Under the pieces are notes generated by a model. It was not told the DNA's origin, did no database searches, and saw nothing but the letters and a program-made list of their open reading frames with translations. DNA of 43,388 nucleotides from Betaproteobacteria bacterium HGW-Betaproteobacteria-6 (lineage in GTDB: Bacteria; Pseudomonadota; Gammaproteobacteria; Burkholderiales; Rhodocyclaceae): the NCBI GenBank assembly GCA_002842145.1, contig PHCF01000008.1, positions 1 through 43,388 of the forward strand, written 5' to 3'. The position numbers were made by a program, and so were the translations under genes. Within the stretch, counting starts at the first letter, position 1. The number at the start of each line of letters is the position of its first letter. Positions 25,538 to 33,868 of the stretch are shown here, in pieces.

Positions 25538-26592
25538 GCCGGAACCCCCTTCAAATTGTGAAGCTGACCGCTTGTGATAGCTGGCCAGAACTCTTTAGCA
25601 CCGCCACTGCAAGCGGCATATCCAAGCTTCTTCGACCACTCGGTCAATGAGCCAAATTCGCTACGCCAAGCCCAAAGCCGACGTGTGGTTAAATGCAAAG
25701 CATGTTCATGGGTAAAGCCAATAGCGCCATGCACCGCATGGGCGATACCAGCTCCAATGCCGGCGGCTTCGGATGAGCAGATCTTAGCTGCCATGCTAAA
25801 GAACTCTGCCAAGCGCTCATTCGATGATTCGGCAAAAGCAGCTTCTGCTGCTATCGCCGATGCTGCCGTATGTTCAGCCAGAACGGATACCTGATGCTGG
25901 ATAGCTTGAAAACTGGCAATGGGTTTGCCGAATTGCACGCGTTCTCCGGCATAAGTAGTGGTCAATGCAAGCCCACACTCCAGTGCACCTGCAATCTGGG
26001 CCGAGCGCAGCATGGCGCCGCCAAGCCGAAGGACATCGTCGTACAGTCCTAGTGGAAGAAGCTCAGTTGCCAGAGGAACAACCTCGTTAAAGACCAGCGT
26101 ATCGCGCGGCTCCCCAGCAATATTGGCCCCGTGTATCTTCTGCACACCATACGTCGAGAGCAACACCACACGAGGCTCATCACCCGCAATCACAGCAACA
26201 ATAAAATCTACCTCGGAGCCCCAAGGCACGTCGATTGCCTCACCGCTTACCGTGCCATTTTCGAAGCGGAGCGTACCCTGAGCGCCTATCGTCAACCGAC
26301 CTCCACACCCCTGTAGCCCACTAACACCAAGCAGCCAATTTGCCAGCATTGCCTCTGGTAACGGCAATGGAAGACTGAAACGTCCGGCCAGCCGTACTAT
26401 ACCGCAGACATCAGCCCAAGCTGCACCAGCTCCGCCAGCTGACTCAGGAGCCAGCGCCAACGTGAATCCAGACTCTTCGATAGCATCCCACATGGCTTCC
26501 GGCCAAACACCACCTTCGCAAGACATTACTGCCTGCGGCGTGACCAAATCCAAGAACAGACGCTCGATAGTAGAATCAAATATTTCTCTCAT
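25534..26592 (-). CDS. Acyl-CoA dehydrogenase-like protein, degenerate partner subunit
   Basis: This 352 aa acyl-CoA dehydrogenase fold lacks the FAD-binding motif (no SEPxxGSD segment; the middle domain reads LTIGAQGTLRFENGTVSGEA). C-terminal helices are preserved (GERVQFGKPIASFQAIQHQ). In mycobacterial steroid degradation, heteromeric alpha2beta2 acyl-CoA dehydrogenases are encoded by adjacent fadE pairs with one degraded subunit, and this gene and the next upstream fit that model. ATG 26592 lies two bases after the stop of the partner gene; the ORF start at 26598 is a TTG and less likely. Confidence 0.88.
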   Translation of the reverse strand: MREIFDSTIERLFLDLVTPQAVMSCEGGVWPEAMWDAIEESGFTLALAPESAGGAGAAWADVCGIVRLAGRFSLPLPLPEAMLANWLLGVSGLQGCGGRLTIGAQGTLRFENGTVSGEAIDVPWGSEVDFIVAVIAGDEPRVVLLSTYGVQKIHGANIAGEPRDTLVFNEVVPLATELLPLGLYDDVLRLGGAMLRSAQIAGALECGLALTTTYAGERVQFGKPIASFQAIQHQVSVLAEHTAASAIAAEAAFAESSNERLAEFFSMAAKICSSEAAGIGAGIAHAVHGAIGFTHEHALHLTTRRLWAWRSEFGSLTEWSKKLGYAACSGGAKEFWPAITSGQLHNLKGVPA

Positions 26593-26594
26593 GA

Positions 26595-27740
26595 TCAACG
26601 CATCCCCAAACCACGCGCGATGATTCCACGAAGAATTTCCCGGGTACCGCCACGCAATGAAAACGACGGTGCCATCTGGGTCAGATAAGCCAGAACCTGG
26701 GCATGATCGCTACCGCCCTCTATCTTCGGCGAAATATCACACAACAATTGAGCCAACTCAGAAATTTCTTGCTCGAAAACAGCGCCAAAGTCCTTAACCA
26801 CCGAAGCTTCCCACGCGGGGTTCTGGCCTGCGGCCAGCTGTGAAGTCACCGCCAACGACATATGGCGCAACGTCAACAGGCGCGCCATTAAACGACCAAT
26901 TTCCTTGGCTTGCAGCGCATCTGGCTTGCAGCCTACGGCATCGATCAGGGTATGGATCAGTGCGATCGAACTCAAGAACCTTTCAGGACCGCTACGCTCG
27001 AAAGCCAGTTCGGCGGTTACCTGCGCCCAACCCTGCCCTTCGGTTCCAATAAGCGCATCAGCGTCGAGCACCAATTCATCAAAAAATACTTCATTAAAAT
27101 GCTCAGACCCGGTCAGATCCTTAATCGGACGGATGGTAATACCCGGCAGAGAGAGATCAATGATGAATTGCGAGAGTCCTTGGTTGCGTGAACTATTCTC
27201 GCCCGTGCGTACCAGCGCGATCATGTAGTGGGAACGGTGTGCATTGGTTGTCCATACCTTCTGCCCATTCACCACCCACTTGTCACCCTCCCGGCGAGCA
27301 CGTGTTTTGATCGAAGCCAAGTCAGAGCCAGAATTCGGTTCGCTCATGCCGATACAAAAAAACTGCTCACCGCGGCAAATTGCAGGAAGGTGCTTTTCCC
27401 TCTGCACATCCGTACCGTAGTGGAGTATCTGTGGGCCGCTCTGACGATCAGCGAACCAGTGTGCAGAAACCGGAGCTCCAGCAGCAAGAAGCTCTTCGAT
27501 CACAACATAACGCGCGAACGGACTCGCATCGCCACCACCATAACGCTTGGGCAGCGCCATGCCAATCCAGCCACGAGCACCCAGCTTGCGACTAAATTCG
27601 GCGTCAAAACCCATCCAAGAATTTGCCCGGCGAATCGCTGGATTGTCCTTAAGGGCATCGGCAAGAAAGGCACGAACCTCTCCGCGAACTGCTTCAGCCT
27701 CAGGCGGAATACGACTGTATTTAAACTGATCGATAGACAT
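26595..27740 (-). CDS. Acyl-CoA dehydrogenase, catalytic partner subunit
   Basis: This 381 aa protein has the intact FAD/substrate motif FCIGMSEPNSGSDLASIKTRARR, the VNGQKVWTTNAH segment and the C-terminal GGTREILRGIIARGLG. It is the first gene of a six-gene minus-strand run: this gene, the degenerate partner, crotonase, acyl-CoA dehydrogenase, folE, bacteriohemerythrin. Spacing to the partner is two bases, so a heteromer as in FadE26/27 or ChsE1/ChsE2 of actinobacteria is inferred. No strong ribosome-binding site precedes ATG 27740. Electrons would go to EtfAB. Confidence 0.92.
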   Translation of the reverse strand: MSIDQFKYSRIPPEAEAVRGEVRAFLADALKDNPAIRRANSWMGFDAEFSRKLGARGWIGMALPKRYGGGDASPFARYVVIEELLAAGAPVSAHWFADRQSGPQILHYGTDVQREKHLPAICRGEQFFCIGMSEPNSGSDLASIKTRARREGDKWVVNGQKVWTTNAHRSHYMIALVRTGENSSRNQGLSQFIIDLSLPGITIRPIKDLTGSEHFNEVFFDELVLDADALIGTEGQGWAQVTAELAFERSGPERFLSSIALIHTLIDAVGCKPDALQAKEIGRLMARLLTLRHMSLAVTSQLAAGQNPAWEASVVKDFGAVFEQEISELAQLLCDISPKIEGGSDHAQVLAYLTQMAPSFSLRGGTREILRGIIARGLGMR

Positions 27741-27824
27741 GAAAGGTCGTTTGATAAGTGATTTTCGTCAAATTATCGCTGCCGACCAATTGCTCATCGC
27801 AAATGGCCGGCAGTAAGCACAACA

Positions 27825-27849
27825 AGACCGGGGGCATCACCTCCGGTCT
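27825..27849 (-). terminator. Hairpin after the amidohydrolase gene
   Basis: AGACCGG pairs with CCGGTCT (7 bp) around an 11-base loop. On the minus strand it starts 8 bases after the amidohydrolase stop and is followed by TGTTG, a weak T-rich tail. It probably separates this gene from the acyl-CoA dehydrogenase operon. Confidence 0.5.
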
Positions 27850-27856
27850 GCGACTA

Positions 27857-29164
27857 TCAGAGCGCAGTCTGCGCGTCTGCTGCTGCAAACATCTTATTGA
27901 TGTCACCAGAAGTCACCGGCTTGCTAGGATCTCGCTCAACCGCAGCGCCACCCAAGCCCAGAGCAGGCTCTACGTTGACATGAGCAGCCTGGGCGCGCAA
28001 GGCGCCAACCGTGCAGTTTTCACGCCCGAGAATAGCGAATGGGTCATACGAGAACTCACGCATCACGTTAAGGTGCGAAATCTTGTTGATGATCTCATCC
28101 GGCAGATGCTTTGCCTGATCCCAGAACACATCGGCCGAGTTCGGCCAGGTGCAGTCCGAATGCGGGTAATCACACTCCCAAGTCACCTTGTCGACATTAA
28201 TGGAGTCAAGGTTTTTGAGACCAAACGCATCTTCAATGAAGCAGGTAATGATGTGTTCGTTGAAGATATCGCTAGGCTTCTTGCCACCGAAATTAGACAT
28301 CGTCCAAGCGTGATGGTGGTTATGCGTAAAATCGGCGCGCTCAAGCAGATAGGGAATCCAACCGATACCACCTTCTGACAGAGCCATCCTAAGCTTCGGA
28401 AACTTCTTCCACATCGGCGCCCAAATCCAGTCAGCTGCGGAGTTCGAAATCGAGATCGGCATGGCAGTAATCCAGGCGTCAATCGGGGAATCATCCGATG
28501 CATGAGCCGCCTTGGTTCCGGTACCGATATGGCAGCAGACCACGACATTGTTGTCCGAACAAGCTTTCCACAACGGATCCCAGTGAGGGCTATGGATGGA
28601 CGGATAGCCGTGCACGGTCGGATTGTCTGAAAATGTTACTGCATGCACACCCTGAGCAGCCAAGCGCTTGACTTCGGCTGCGGCCGCCTGCATATCCCAC
28701 CATGGCACCATCATTAGCGGAACAAAACGGCCAGGTGCAGCATTGCACCAGTCATGCAAGTGCCAATCGTTGTACGCCTGAATCGCGGCAAGGCTTACAT
28801 CTTTGTCCGGCATAACCTGAAAACGCTGCCCAGCAAAACCAGGGAAAGTTGGGAAACAAATTGAACCAAGAACGCCATTGGCATTCATATCATCCACGCG
28901 AGCCTTGACATCCCAAGTACCACGGCGCATCTGCTCGTAGGATAGCGGCTCCATACCGTACTCTTCTTTCGGGCGCCCTACCACGGAGTTTAGACCCATG
29001 TAGCCCGTGGCTTGATCTTCGAATACCCAGATGTCACGGCCATCTCGGTTCTCGACTTTCGGCTGACGCCCTTTGTACTTGGCTGGCATGTGCCGATCAA
29101 ACGCACCACGCGGCTCAATCGCATGATCGTCAACGCTAACCAAGATCAGATCTTCAAGTTTCAT
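27857..29164 (-). CDS. Amidohydrolase-2 family metal-dependent hydrolase/decarboxylase
   Basis: This is a 435 aa TIM-barrel protein. Metal-binding residues are visible: D12-x-H14 in SVDDH, a histidine in CHIGTGTK near 215, the ALSEGGIGWIPYLLERAD segment and the aspartate in WECDYPHSD near 325. Members hydrolyse or decarboxylate cyclic and aromatic acids (the ACMS decarboxylase/uracil-type branch). GAGGAG lies 7 bases before ATG 29164. The operator-like dyad at 29251-29273 lies about 90 bp upstream, the same as found before P450-1, so it is probably induced with the P450s. Related amidohydrolases often stand beside P450s in steroid/terpenoid regions, but the substrate is unknown. Confidence 0.87.
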   Translation of the reverse strand: MKLEDLILVSVDDHAIEPRGAFDRHMPAKYKGRQPKVENRDGRDIWVFEDQATGYMGLNSVVGRPKEEYGMEPLSYEQMRRGTWDVKARVDDMNANGVLGSICFPTFPGFAGQRFQVMPDKDVSLAAIQAYNDWHLHDWCNAAPGRFVPLMMVPWWDMQAAAAEVKRLAAQGVHAVTFSDNPTVHGYPSIHSPHWDPLWKACSDNNVVVCCHIGTGTKAAHASDDSPIDAWITAMPISISNSAADWIWAPMWKKFPKLRMALSEGGIGWIPYLLERADFTHNHHHAWTMSNFGGKKPSDIFNEHIITCFIEDAFGLKNLDSINVDKVTWECDYPHSDCTWPNSADVFWDQAKHLPDEIINKISHLNVMREFSYDPFAILGRENCTVGALRAQAAHVNVEPALGLGGAAVERDPSKPVTSGDINKMFAAADAQTAL

Positions 29165-29250
29165 GTTTGTCTCCTCAGTTGTGATGGAATCCGCTTTTCT
29201 GCGGAATGGATTGCTGAGTTCGTATCTTAGATCAAGGAATGGAATTTGTT

Positions 29251-29273
29251 AAACACTTTTTCTATTTGTGTTC
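29251..29273. promoter_or_regulatory. Operator-like dyad A (AAACAC-N11-GTGTTC)
   Basis: This inverted repeat lies between P450-1's 3' end and the amidohydrolase start. Its half-sites and 11-base spacer match dyads at 30711-30733 and 33321-33343. The spacers here and at 30711 both read as a T-run then CTA. It is a likely shared transcription-factor site, perhaps for one of the two TetR proteins in the window. Confidence 0.6.
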
Positions 29274-29329
29274 ATAAAAATTCAATCCTTGCAGATGACA
29301 ATCGACGGAATCACCACCATCTGCCTATA

Positions 29330-30604
29330 TCAATCCCAAATCACTGGTACAGAATGTGGCCCTCGGAGCTGCGCGCCGGTGATTTCTGGCCTTGGTTGTT
29401 CAGGATCCAAACGAATATTCGGAAAAAGATCCAGAATAGCGTTCAGGGCCACCTGCAGTTCCGTCTTGGCAATAAACTGACCAATACACATATGCGGACC
29501 AAAACCAAATCCGAATGAAGGCTTCACTTTTCGATCAATATCGAATACTTCAGAATTTTCGAAGACATCTTCATCACGATTGGCTGAAGCGACGATGCAT
29601 TGGACCATCGCCCCCTTGGGGATCGACATGCCCGACAACTCTAGGTCCTGGGCAGCCTGGCGAACTTTGAACGTCGCTACCGGTTCTAGTCGAATGGCCT
29701 CATCGATTGCCTTGCCAATCAATGATCGGTCAGCGCGGATGCGATCCAGCAACTCAGGACGCTCAAGTAGCAGAACCATCAGTGAGCCAAAAGTACGCGT
29801 CGTAGTCTCTCCAGCTGCAGGCAATAGAGACCGAACGAAAGTGGTGATCTCGTGGTCATCAAGCTTCCGATCTTCATACTCAGCGCGAATAAGGCGACTG
29901 ATCAAATCGTTGCCAAGACCCCCATTTTTTCGCACATCGACTACGGCGATCTTGACTGCATCATAGAGTGCCGCAGCGGCCTCCATCGCTGCTTTGCGTG
30001 CGATGGCGGCCTTCTCAGCATCCAACTGAGGACCCGCGAGAATTGCCAAGGCCCAAGCTGCATACTGTTTGATTTTTTCCGGATCATCATCCGGAAAGCC
30101 GATAAGTGCGTAGATCAGCCTAATAGGAAAATATAGGCCAAAATCCATCAAGTCGGCCTTTTTCTGGGGGATCAATGGAATAAGGTACTCGTTCCGAACA
30201 ATCGGATCCATCTTTGCATCGCGCCAGGTATTTACTACGTCAGGCATGAAGATGGGTTGGAGCAGGCCACGCGCCTTTTTGTGTGCATCACCATCCATAC
30301 CGGTCAAAATCAGACCGTCAAAGAAAGCACCCAAACCCTCAGCGATGAAGCCACTTGTATAGTTGGCTGCATCACGAAGCACCGCCATCACTTCCTTGTG
30401 CTTAAAAACGGTATAGGTTGGACGGTCCGGGTCCAGACCAGCAATATTTGGCACACCAAGCTTAGCCATAAAGTTCTCGGCGATGATCGGCGAGTTCTTT
30501 CGCATATTGCGATAAAGCTCATTGAGATCTACATCGTCGCCTCGATAGTTGTCAGCCACACCGGCAAACGCCTTTTCCAGAGCCGCATTACTGCTATTAC
30601 TCAT
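29330..30604 (-). CDS. Cytochrome P450, paralog 1
   Basis: This 424 aa soluble bacterial P450 should hydroxylate the substrate with O2. The oxygen-activating I-helix motif is AAGETT (263-268). ExxR is E302-A-I-R305. The haem-binding loop is FGFGPHMCIG with C373 as thiolate ligand. ATG 30604 is preferred because AGGAGGA stands 8 bases upstream; the open frame extends 12 codons further without such a signal. It is a clear paralog of P450-2 (34968-36242), the same length, with long identical runs such as FIAEGLGAFFDGLI and KPSFGFGFGPHMCIGQF. Electrons could come from the [2Fe-2S] or the 3Fe-4S ferredoxin in this window. In the Burkholderia abietane pathway two P450s (CYP226A) also act; family assignment here is not certain. 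Confidence 0.94.
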   Translation of the reverse strand: MSNSSNAALEKAFAGVADNYRGDDVDLNELYRNMRKNSPIIAENFMAKLGVPNIAGLDPDRPTYTVFKHKEVMAVLRDAANYTSGFIAEGLGAFFDGLILTGMDGDAHKKARGLLQPIFMPDVVNTWRDAKMDPIVRNEYLIPLIPQKKADLMDFGLYFPIRLIYALIGFPDDDPEKIKQYAAWALAILAGPQLDAEKAAIARKAAMEAAAALYDAVKIAVVDVRKNGGLGNDLISRLIRAEYEDRKLDDHEITTFVRSLLPAAGETTTRTFGSLMVLLLERPELLDRIRADRSLIGKAIDEAIRLEPVATFKVRQAAQDLELSGMSIPKGAMVQCIVASANRDEDVFENSEVFDIDRKVKPSFGFGFGPHMCIGQFIAKTELQVALNAILDLFPNIRLDPEQPRPEITGAQLRGPHSVPVIWD

Positions 30605-30710
30605 TTCATCTTCCTCCTGTGAATTCTTGTTCTCCACCATGACCCCTGTTCACAGAACGGAATCTCACGGCAACCAGAAACCGGCCCCCTGAGGTCACCG
30701 GATACTTATT

Positions 30711-30733
30711 GAACACATTTTCTAATAGTGCTC
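30711..30733. promoter_or_regulatory. Operator-like dyad B (GAACAC-N11-GTGCTC)
   Basis: This dyad lies about 107 bp before the P450-1 start codon. Alignment with dyad A gives TTRTTRAACACWTTTTCTA plus GTGYTC, 32 bases with only a few differences. The stretch TTATTGAACACAT is also shared with the IOR upstream region at 21441. Confidence 0.6.
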
Positions 30734-30816
30734 TATTTTTTACTGGATGCCAAGGCAAGAAGGAGGGCGGAAACAGTTAAGCTAACAAATATTCCCCAAG
30801 CGGTTCTGAGATTCAC

Positions 30817-31017
30817 CTAGTTTTGAGCGGCGCTACTCTTGAATCCAATCCGCGTGTGAGCTCCATCACAAAATGGCTTATTGGCCGAAGCGCCACAACG
30901 ACAAAGGAAAATTGGTCCTGCCGGATTCATGGGAACAGCATCCTCCAGAACAAGATCAACTGCCCCATCGATTTTAATGGGCCCATTGTTAAGAACACTC
31001 ACTTTGACATCAGACAC
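30817..31017 (-). CDS. CDGSH iron-sulfur domain protein
   Basis: This is a 66 aa protein with C39-x-C41-x2-S-x3-P-x-C50-D-G-A-H54, the 3Cys-1His [2Fe-2S] ligand set of the CDGSH/mitoNEET family. GTG 31017 is preferred because GGGAG stands 8 bases upstream and homologs begin about there (MSDVKV); no ATG is close. CDGSH proteins act in redox or Fe-S transfer. Here, between an MFS gene and P450-1, it may be a small redox helper; its role is unknown. Confidence 0.85.
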   Translation of the reverse strand: MSDVKVSVLNNGPIKIDGAVDLVLEDAVPMNPAGPIFLCRCGASANKPFCDGAHTRIGFKSSAAQN

Positions 31018-31090
31018 ATTCTTCTCCCGTGTATTAATTAGTTGAACTGCTTGCAAAACCCCAACCCGGTCAGCCCAATACGTGACTGCC

Positions 31091-32305
31091 TCAACACCTA
31101 CCAACCGATCTAAGCTGCCGAGCCTCCAAACACCCCAGCCCTAGGGCAGTTGCCATCAGCCAGAACAAGGAAGCGGCTCCGATGCCTGCGCCAATTAGGC
31201 CAAAGAATAGGGGCATCACTGTCATCGATGCATGAACCGTCATCGAGCGGAATGCCAACGCCTCTCCGTGCCGCTCCTTTGGCACCACATCGAGCAGCGT
31301 AGCCAGAATGGAAGGTTGAATTGCCCCCAAGGCAATGCCAAGCGCTGCGGCACAAAGCGCCATAGCCCAGGCCTCATAAAGAAGCGGATAGACTAAAAAT
31401 ACTGAAAATGTCAGCATCAGAGCGCCAACCAAAATGTGGCGCCTGGGAAGCAGTTCAGCAACTACCGGAATAATTAGACGCACAGCCATGGAAGACACTG
31501 CGTATGCCGCCAGAACACCGCCCAAAGCTGAGGCACTAAGTCCGCGTTGCACCCCAAGGATGGGAAGGGCAAAACAATGGACATCCCAACTTGCAGATAC
31601 CAGCCAGTTGATTAATAGTAAGCGGCGAAAAGCCGGCAACCTCAAAAGGCCCGAGGACGACGGCTGATTTTGTAGGCCTCTGACAGTAGTCGGCAGCCTC
31701 TCCACAGGGACCGCTTTAGATATCAACAAGGTGCAGGCAGGCAGAAGTGCCAAGGCCACAAATGCAGCAGTAAATCCTGCATAGTCGATCAGCGCACCAG
31801 CAAGCATGGGGCCAAAGAGCCCAGCAATGGCGGGAGCCAAAGCAATCCAGCTGAATACCCGTAGACTGTCGGCATCTCCATGTGACAAGCGACTTGCGCT
31901 TCGCTGAATGGTAATCATACCAAGGCCAGATCCAGCACCGCACAGGGCTGCGGAAGCACATAGAAAAACAAGCTGCTCGGAGAACACAGCCAAAAAGGCT
32001 CCAACAACCGATAATATTGCTGCCAACCTTACAGGCAGATGATATCCATTCCGGTCTGCAAATCGCCCTGCCGGTATTGCCAATAATGCAGGAAAGAGCG
32101 CAAACATGGTCAGCACCAGGCCAACAGACCACTCAGAATATCCTTGCCGCAAGGCGCTCAATGGTGCAGCAAGACGTACGCCCTGAACGCAGGCATGCAA
32201 TCCAATCTGGCAAGCTATCAAGGCAACGAGCACGCTTCGGCTTGAATTGCTTGACGGGGGCATATTCACATCAGCCAATGGCGCACTCCCGAGAGTCGTC
32301 GCCAT
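31091..32305 (-). CDS. MFS transporter
   Basis: This 404 aa protein (from ATG 32305; ATG 32264 would give 390 aa) has twelve hydrophobic segments and the MFS loop motif AGRFADRNGYHLPVR between helices 2 and 3. It is probably a substrate importer or an exporter of a pathway product. No clear ribosome-binding site separates the start candidates, and the frame also extends to 32371. It lies between the CMD-family gene and the CDGSH gene on the same strand. Confidence 0.82.
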   Translation of the reverse strand: MATTLGSAPLADVNMPPSSNSSRSVLVALIACQIGLHACVQGVRLAAPLSALRQGYSEWSVGLVLTMFALFPALLAIPAGRFADRNGYHLPVRLAAILSVVGAFLAVFSEQLVFLCASAALCGAGSGLGMITIQRSASRLSHGDADSLRVFSWIALAPAIAGLFGPMLAGALIDYAGFTAAFVALALLPACTLLISKAVPVERLPTTVRGLQNQPSSSGLLRLPAFRRLLLINWLVSASWDVHCFALPILGVQRGLSASALGGVLAAYAVSSMAVRLIIPVVAELLPRRHILVGALMLTFSVFLVYPLLYEAWAMALCAAALGIALGAIQPSILATLLDVVPKERHGEALAFRSMTVHASMTVMPLFFGLIGAGIGAASLFWLMATALGLGCLEARQLRSVGRC

Positions 32306-32516
32306 CAGACAACCAATTCTGAATCTCTTCAGAACCGGCGGAAGAGCACTGTACCGTTGCCACATCAACAAGGAATGCTCGAATCAGAATGATATCGATC
32401 TGTTTTGGGACCAATTCTTTCATCATTGCATGCACCAGCCCAGGGCAACTACGATGCCACTTGGGCAGCCGGTGGGCGAGCTGCCATTACGATGCACTGG
32501 ACCCTCTGTTGATTCC

Positions 32517-33086
32517 TCAAACGATTTCATCGTAGGCCTGCTGCACAAAGGTCATTCGCCCCCCTGCCAGCATCAGCGCACAAAACATATTGAGTTCGAC
32601 GATTTCCGGAATAGAAAAATGCTTCCGCAAATTATCAAAAACCTCGTCACCAATCGCCATATAGTCTGCAGCGAACAACTCCGCGTAGCGTAGCGCCACC
32701 TGCTCGGGTGGAGAAAAGCGATCGCTGTCTGATGCTAGGCAGGCAATGTCTTGCTCGCTTACCGAATCATCTTTACGGGCTACCTGACAAGCCTTACATG
32801 TAGTAATGGAGGCAATCTTCAAGCGAACCAACTCTTTTAGACGCTGGTCAAGAAGACCTCGTAAATGCATGGCTTCTAAGGCTCCAAGCCATGCCTCAGC
32901 GACCTCCGGGCAATGGGCCCAAACCTGAACCGGAACCGAGGAACTGAGCATGCGGTTGGAGCGTCCACGCCTGACTGCCTCGGCAAGAGATGGGGGGAAC
33001 TGGTCAACAGGTACCGTAGAAATTCTTACCACGACAATATCCTTGCGTAATAACCTAGCCCCCTCGTAGTCGCTGGCAATGGGCAC
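32517..33086 (-). CDS. Carboxymuconolactone decarboxylase (CMD/AhpD-fold) family protein
   Basis: This is a 189 aa all-helical protein. C97-x2-C100 (TTCKACQVARKD) sits where AhpD-type peroxidase/thiol sites are, but the histidine usually three residues on is absent (VARKDD). The upstream region (residues 1-40) does not match the family core. GTG 33086 is the first start of the frame; an ATG 2 bases further is out of frame. Family members in steroid and terpenoid degradation clusters are common and mostly unassigned. The dyad C at 33321-33343 lies upstream. Confidence 0.78.
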   Translation of the reverse strand: MPIASDYEGARLLRKDIVVVRISTVPVDQFPPSLAEAVRRGRSNRMLSSSVPVQVWAHCPEVAEAWLGALEAMHLRGLLDQRLKELVRLKIASITTCKACQVARKDDSVSEQDIACLASDSDRFSPPEQVALRYAELFAADYMAIGDEVFDNLRKHFSIPEIVELNMFCALMLAGGRMTFVQQAYDEIV

Positions 33087-33468
33087 ATGAACATTGAGAT
33101 GGCTTTAGGCGTAGTTATCTTCAATCACTAAACAGTCGTCGCTAGTCTTGCTTCTAGCAAGGAGCTTGATCTCCAATCCATTCGGTGCGACTTCATTACG
33201 AACACTACAAAACCTGCCTTGTCACACACCGTCCAGGCCGCCACCCAACCGCGCATCAAATCGACAATCTTTGCCAACCGAGGCTCATAAAATCGGCACC
33301 TTTGCCCGACGACATGATGTGATCACATTTGTAACTTGTGTTCAACCTTACCGTCACAAAGGATCTTTGTCGACAAAATTCTGGCGGCTACCCAACCGAA
33401 TGGCGTCATTTCTCTGGTGGTATTTAATGGGTAAGCAGAGGGAATCAGCCGCTACTATTCGGGTACAC
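33087..33468. other. Non-coding gap with a regulatory dyad
   Basis: These 382 bp hold no convincing gene. The plus-strand frame crossing it runs antisense through the NTF2-like gene and lacks a ribosome-binding site or recognisable domain. The only structure I see is dyad C at 33321-33343. The region probably carries the promoter of the CMD-MFS-CDGSH genes. Confidence 0.5.
33321..33343. promoter_or_regulatory. Operator-like dyad C (GATCAC-N11-GTGTTC)
   Basis: Both half-sites match dyads A and B and the spacer is again 11 bases. It matches dyad B at 16 of 23 positions. It lies about 235 bp before the CMD-family start, in an otherwise empty intergenic region. Confidence 0.55.
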
Positions 33469-33828
33469 CTATGGCTGATCAATGAAATAGCGTACGGACA
33501 AGTCGCCGCTAGCATTGAAGCTGTACAACTCGATGGTATCTATACAAATACAGCTATCCCTAATTCTGTTGCGATTGTGCGCAGCGGCTTCGTGCCCATT
33601 GATGACCAGGGCCACCTCCTCGATCTCGATCCGAGCATTTTGTTTTGCCCATATCCCCTCAAGCACGGCCCATCCATCGGCTGATGAGTTGCCGACATAT
33701 TCGATTGAGAATCGACCGGGCACAGCAGCACGATATGCAGCAAAAAAGCCCTCTTTGTCGCCTGCGTTCCAACAAGCAACTTGTGCATGCATAAAGCGTT
33801 CGATAGCGTTAATTTCAAAGGTATTCAT
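33469..33828 (-). CDS. NTF2-like/SnoaL-like fold protein
   Basis: This is a 119 aa cone-shaped fold protein (IERFMHAQVACWNAGDKEGFFAAYRAAV at the N terminus; VLEGIWAKQNARIEIEEVALVINGHEAAAHN in the middle). Related proteins are isomerases, dehydratases or polyketide cyclases. GGAGAG precedes ATG 33828. It lies 40 bp after the CrtC/AttH-like gene. A role in rearranging a ring or double bond is possible; catalytic residues are not obvious. Confidence 0.75.
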   Translation of the reverse strand: MNTFEINAIERFMHAQVACWNAGDKEGFFAAYRAAVPGRFSIEYVGNSSADGWAVLEGIWAKQNARIEIEEVALVINGHEAAAHNRNRIRDSCICIDTIELYSFNASGDLSVRYFIDQP

Positions 33829-33868
33829 ACTGACTCTCCGTTGCAGCAACAATTCGTAACGTCGTTAT

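Noticed and set aside
33148-33684. Plus-strand 178 aa frame in the gap before the NTF2-like gene
   Set aside because: It runs antisense through the NTF2-like gene, has no recognisable domain and no ribosome-binding site.
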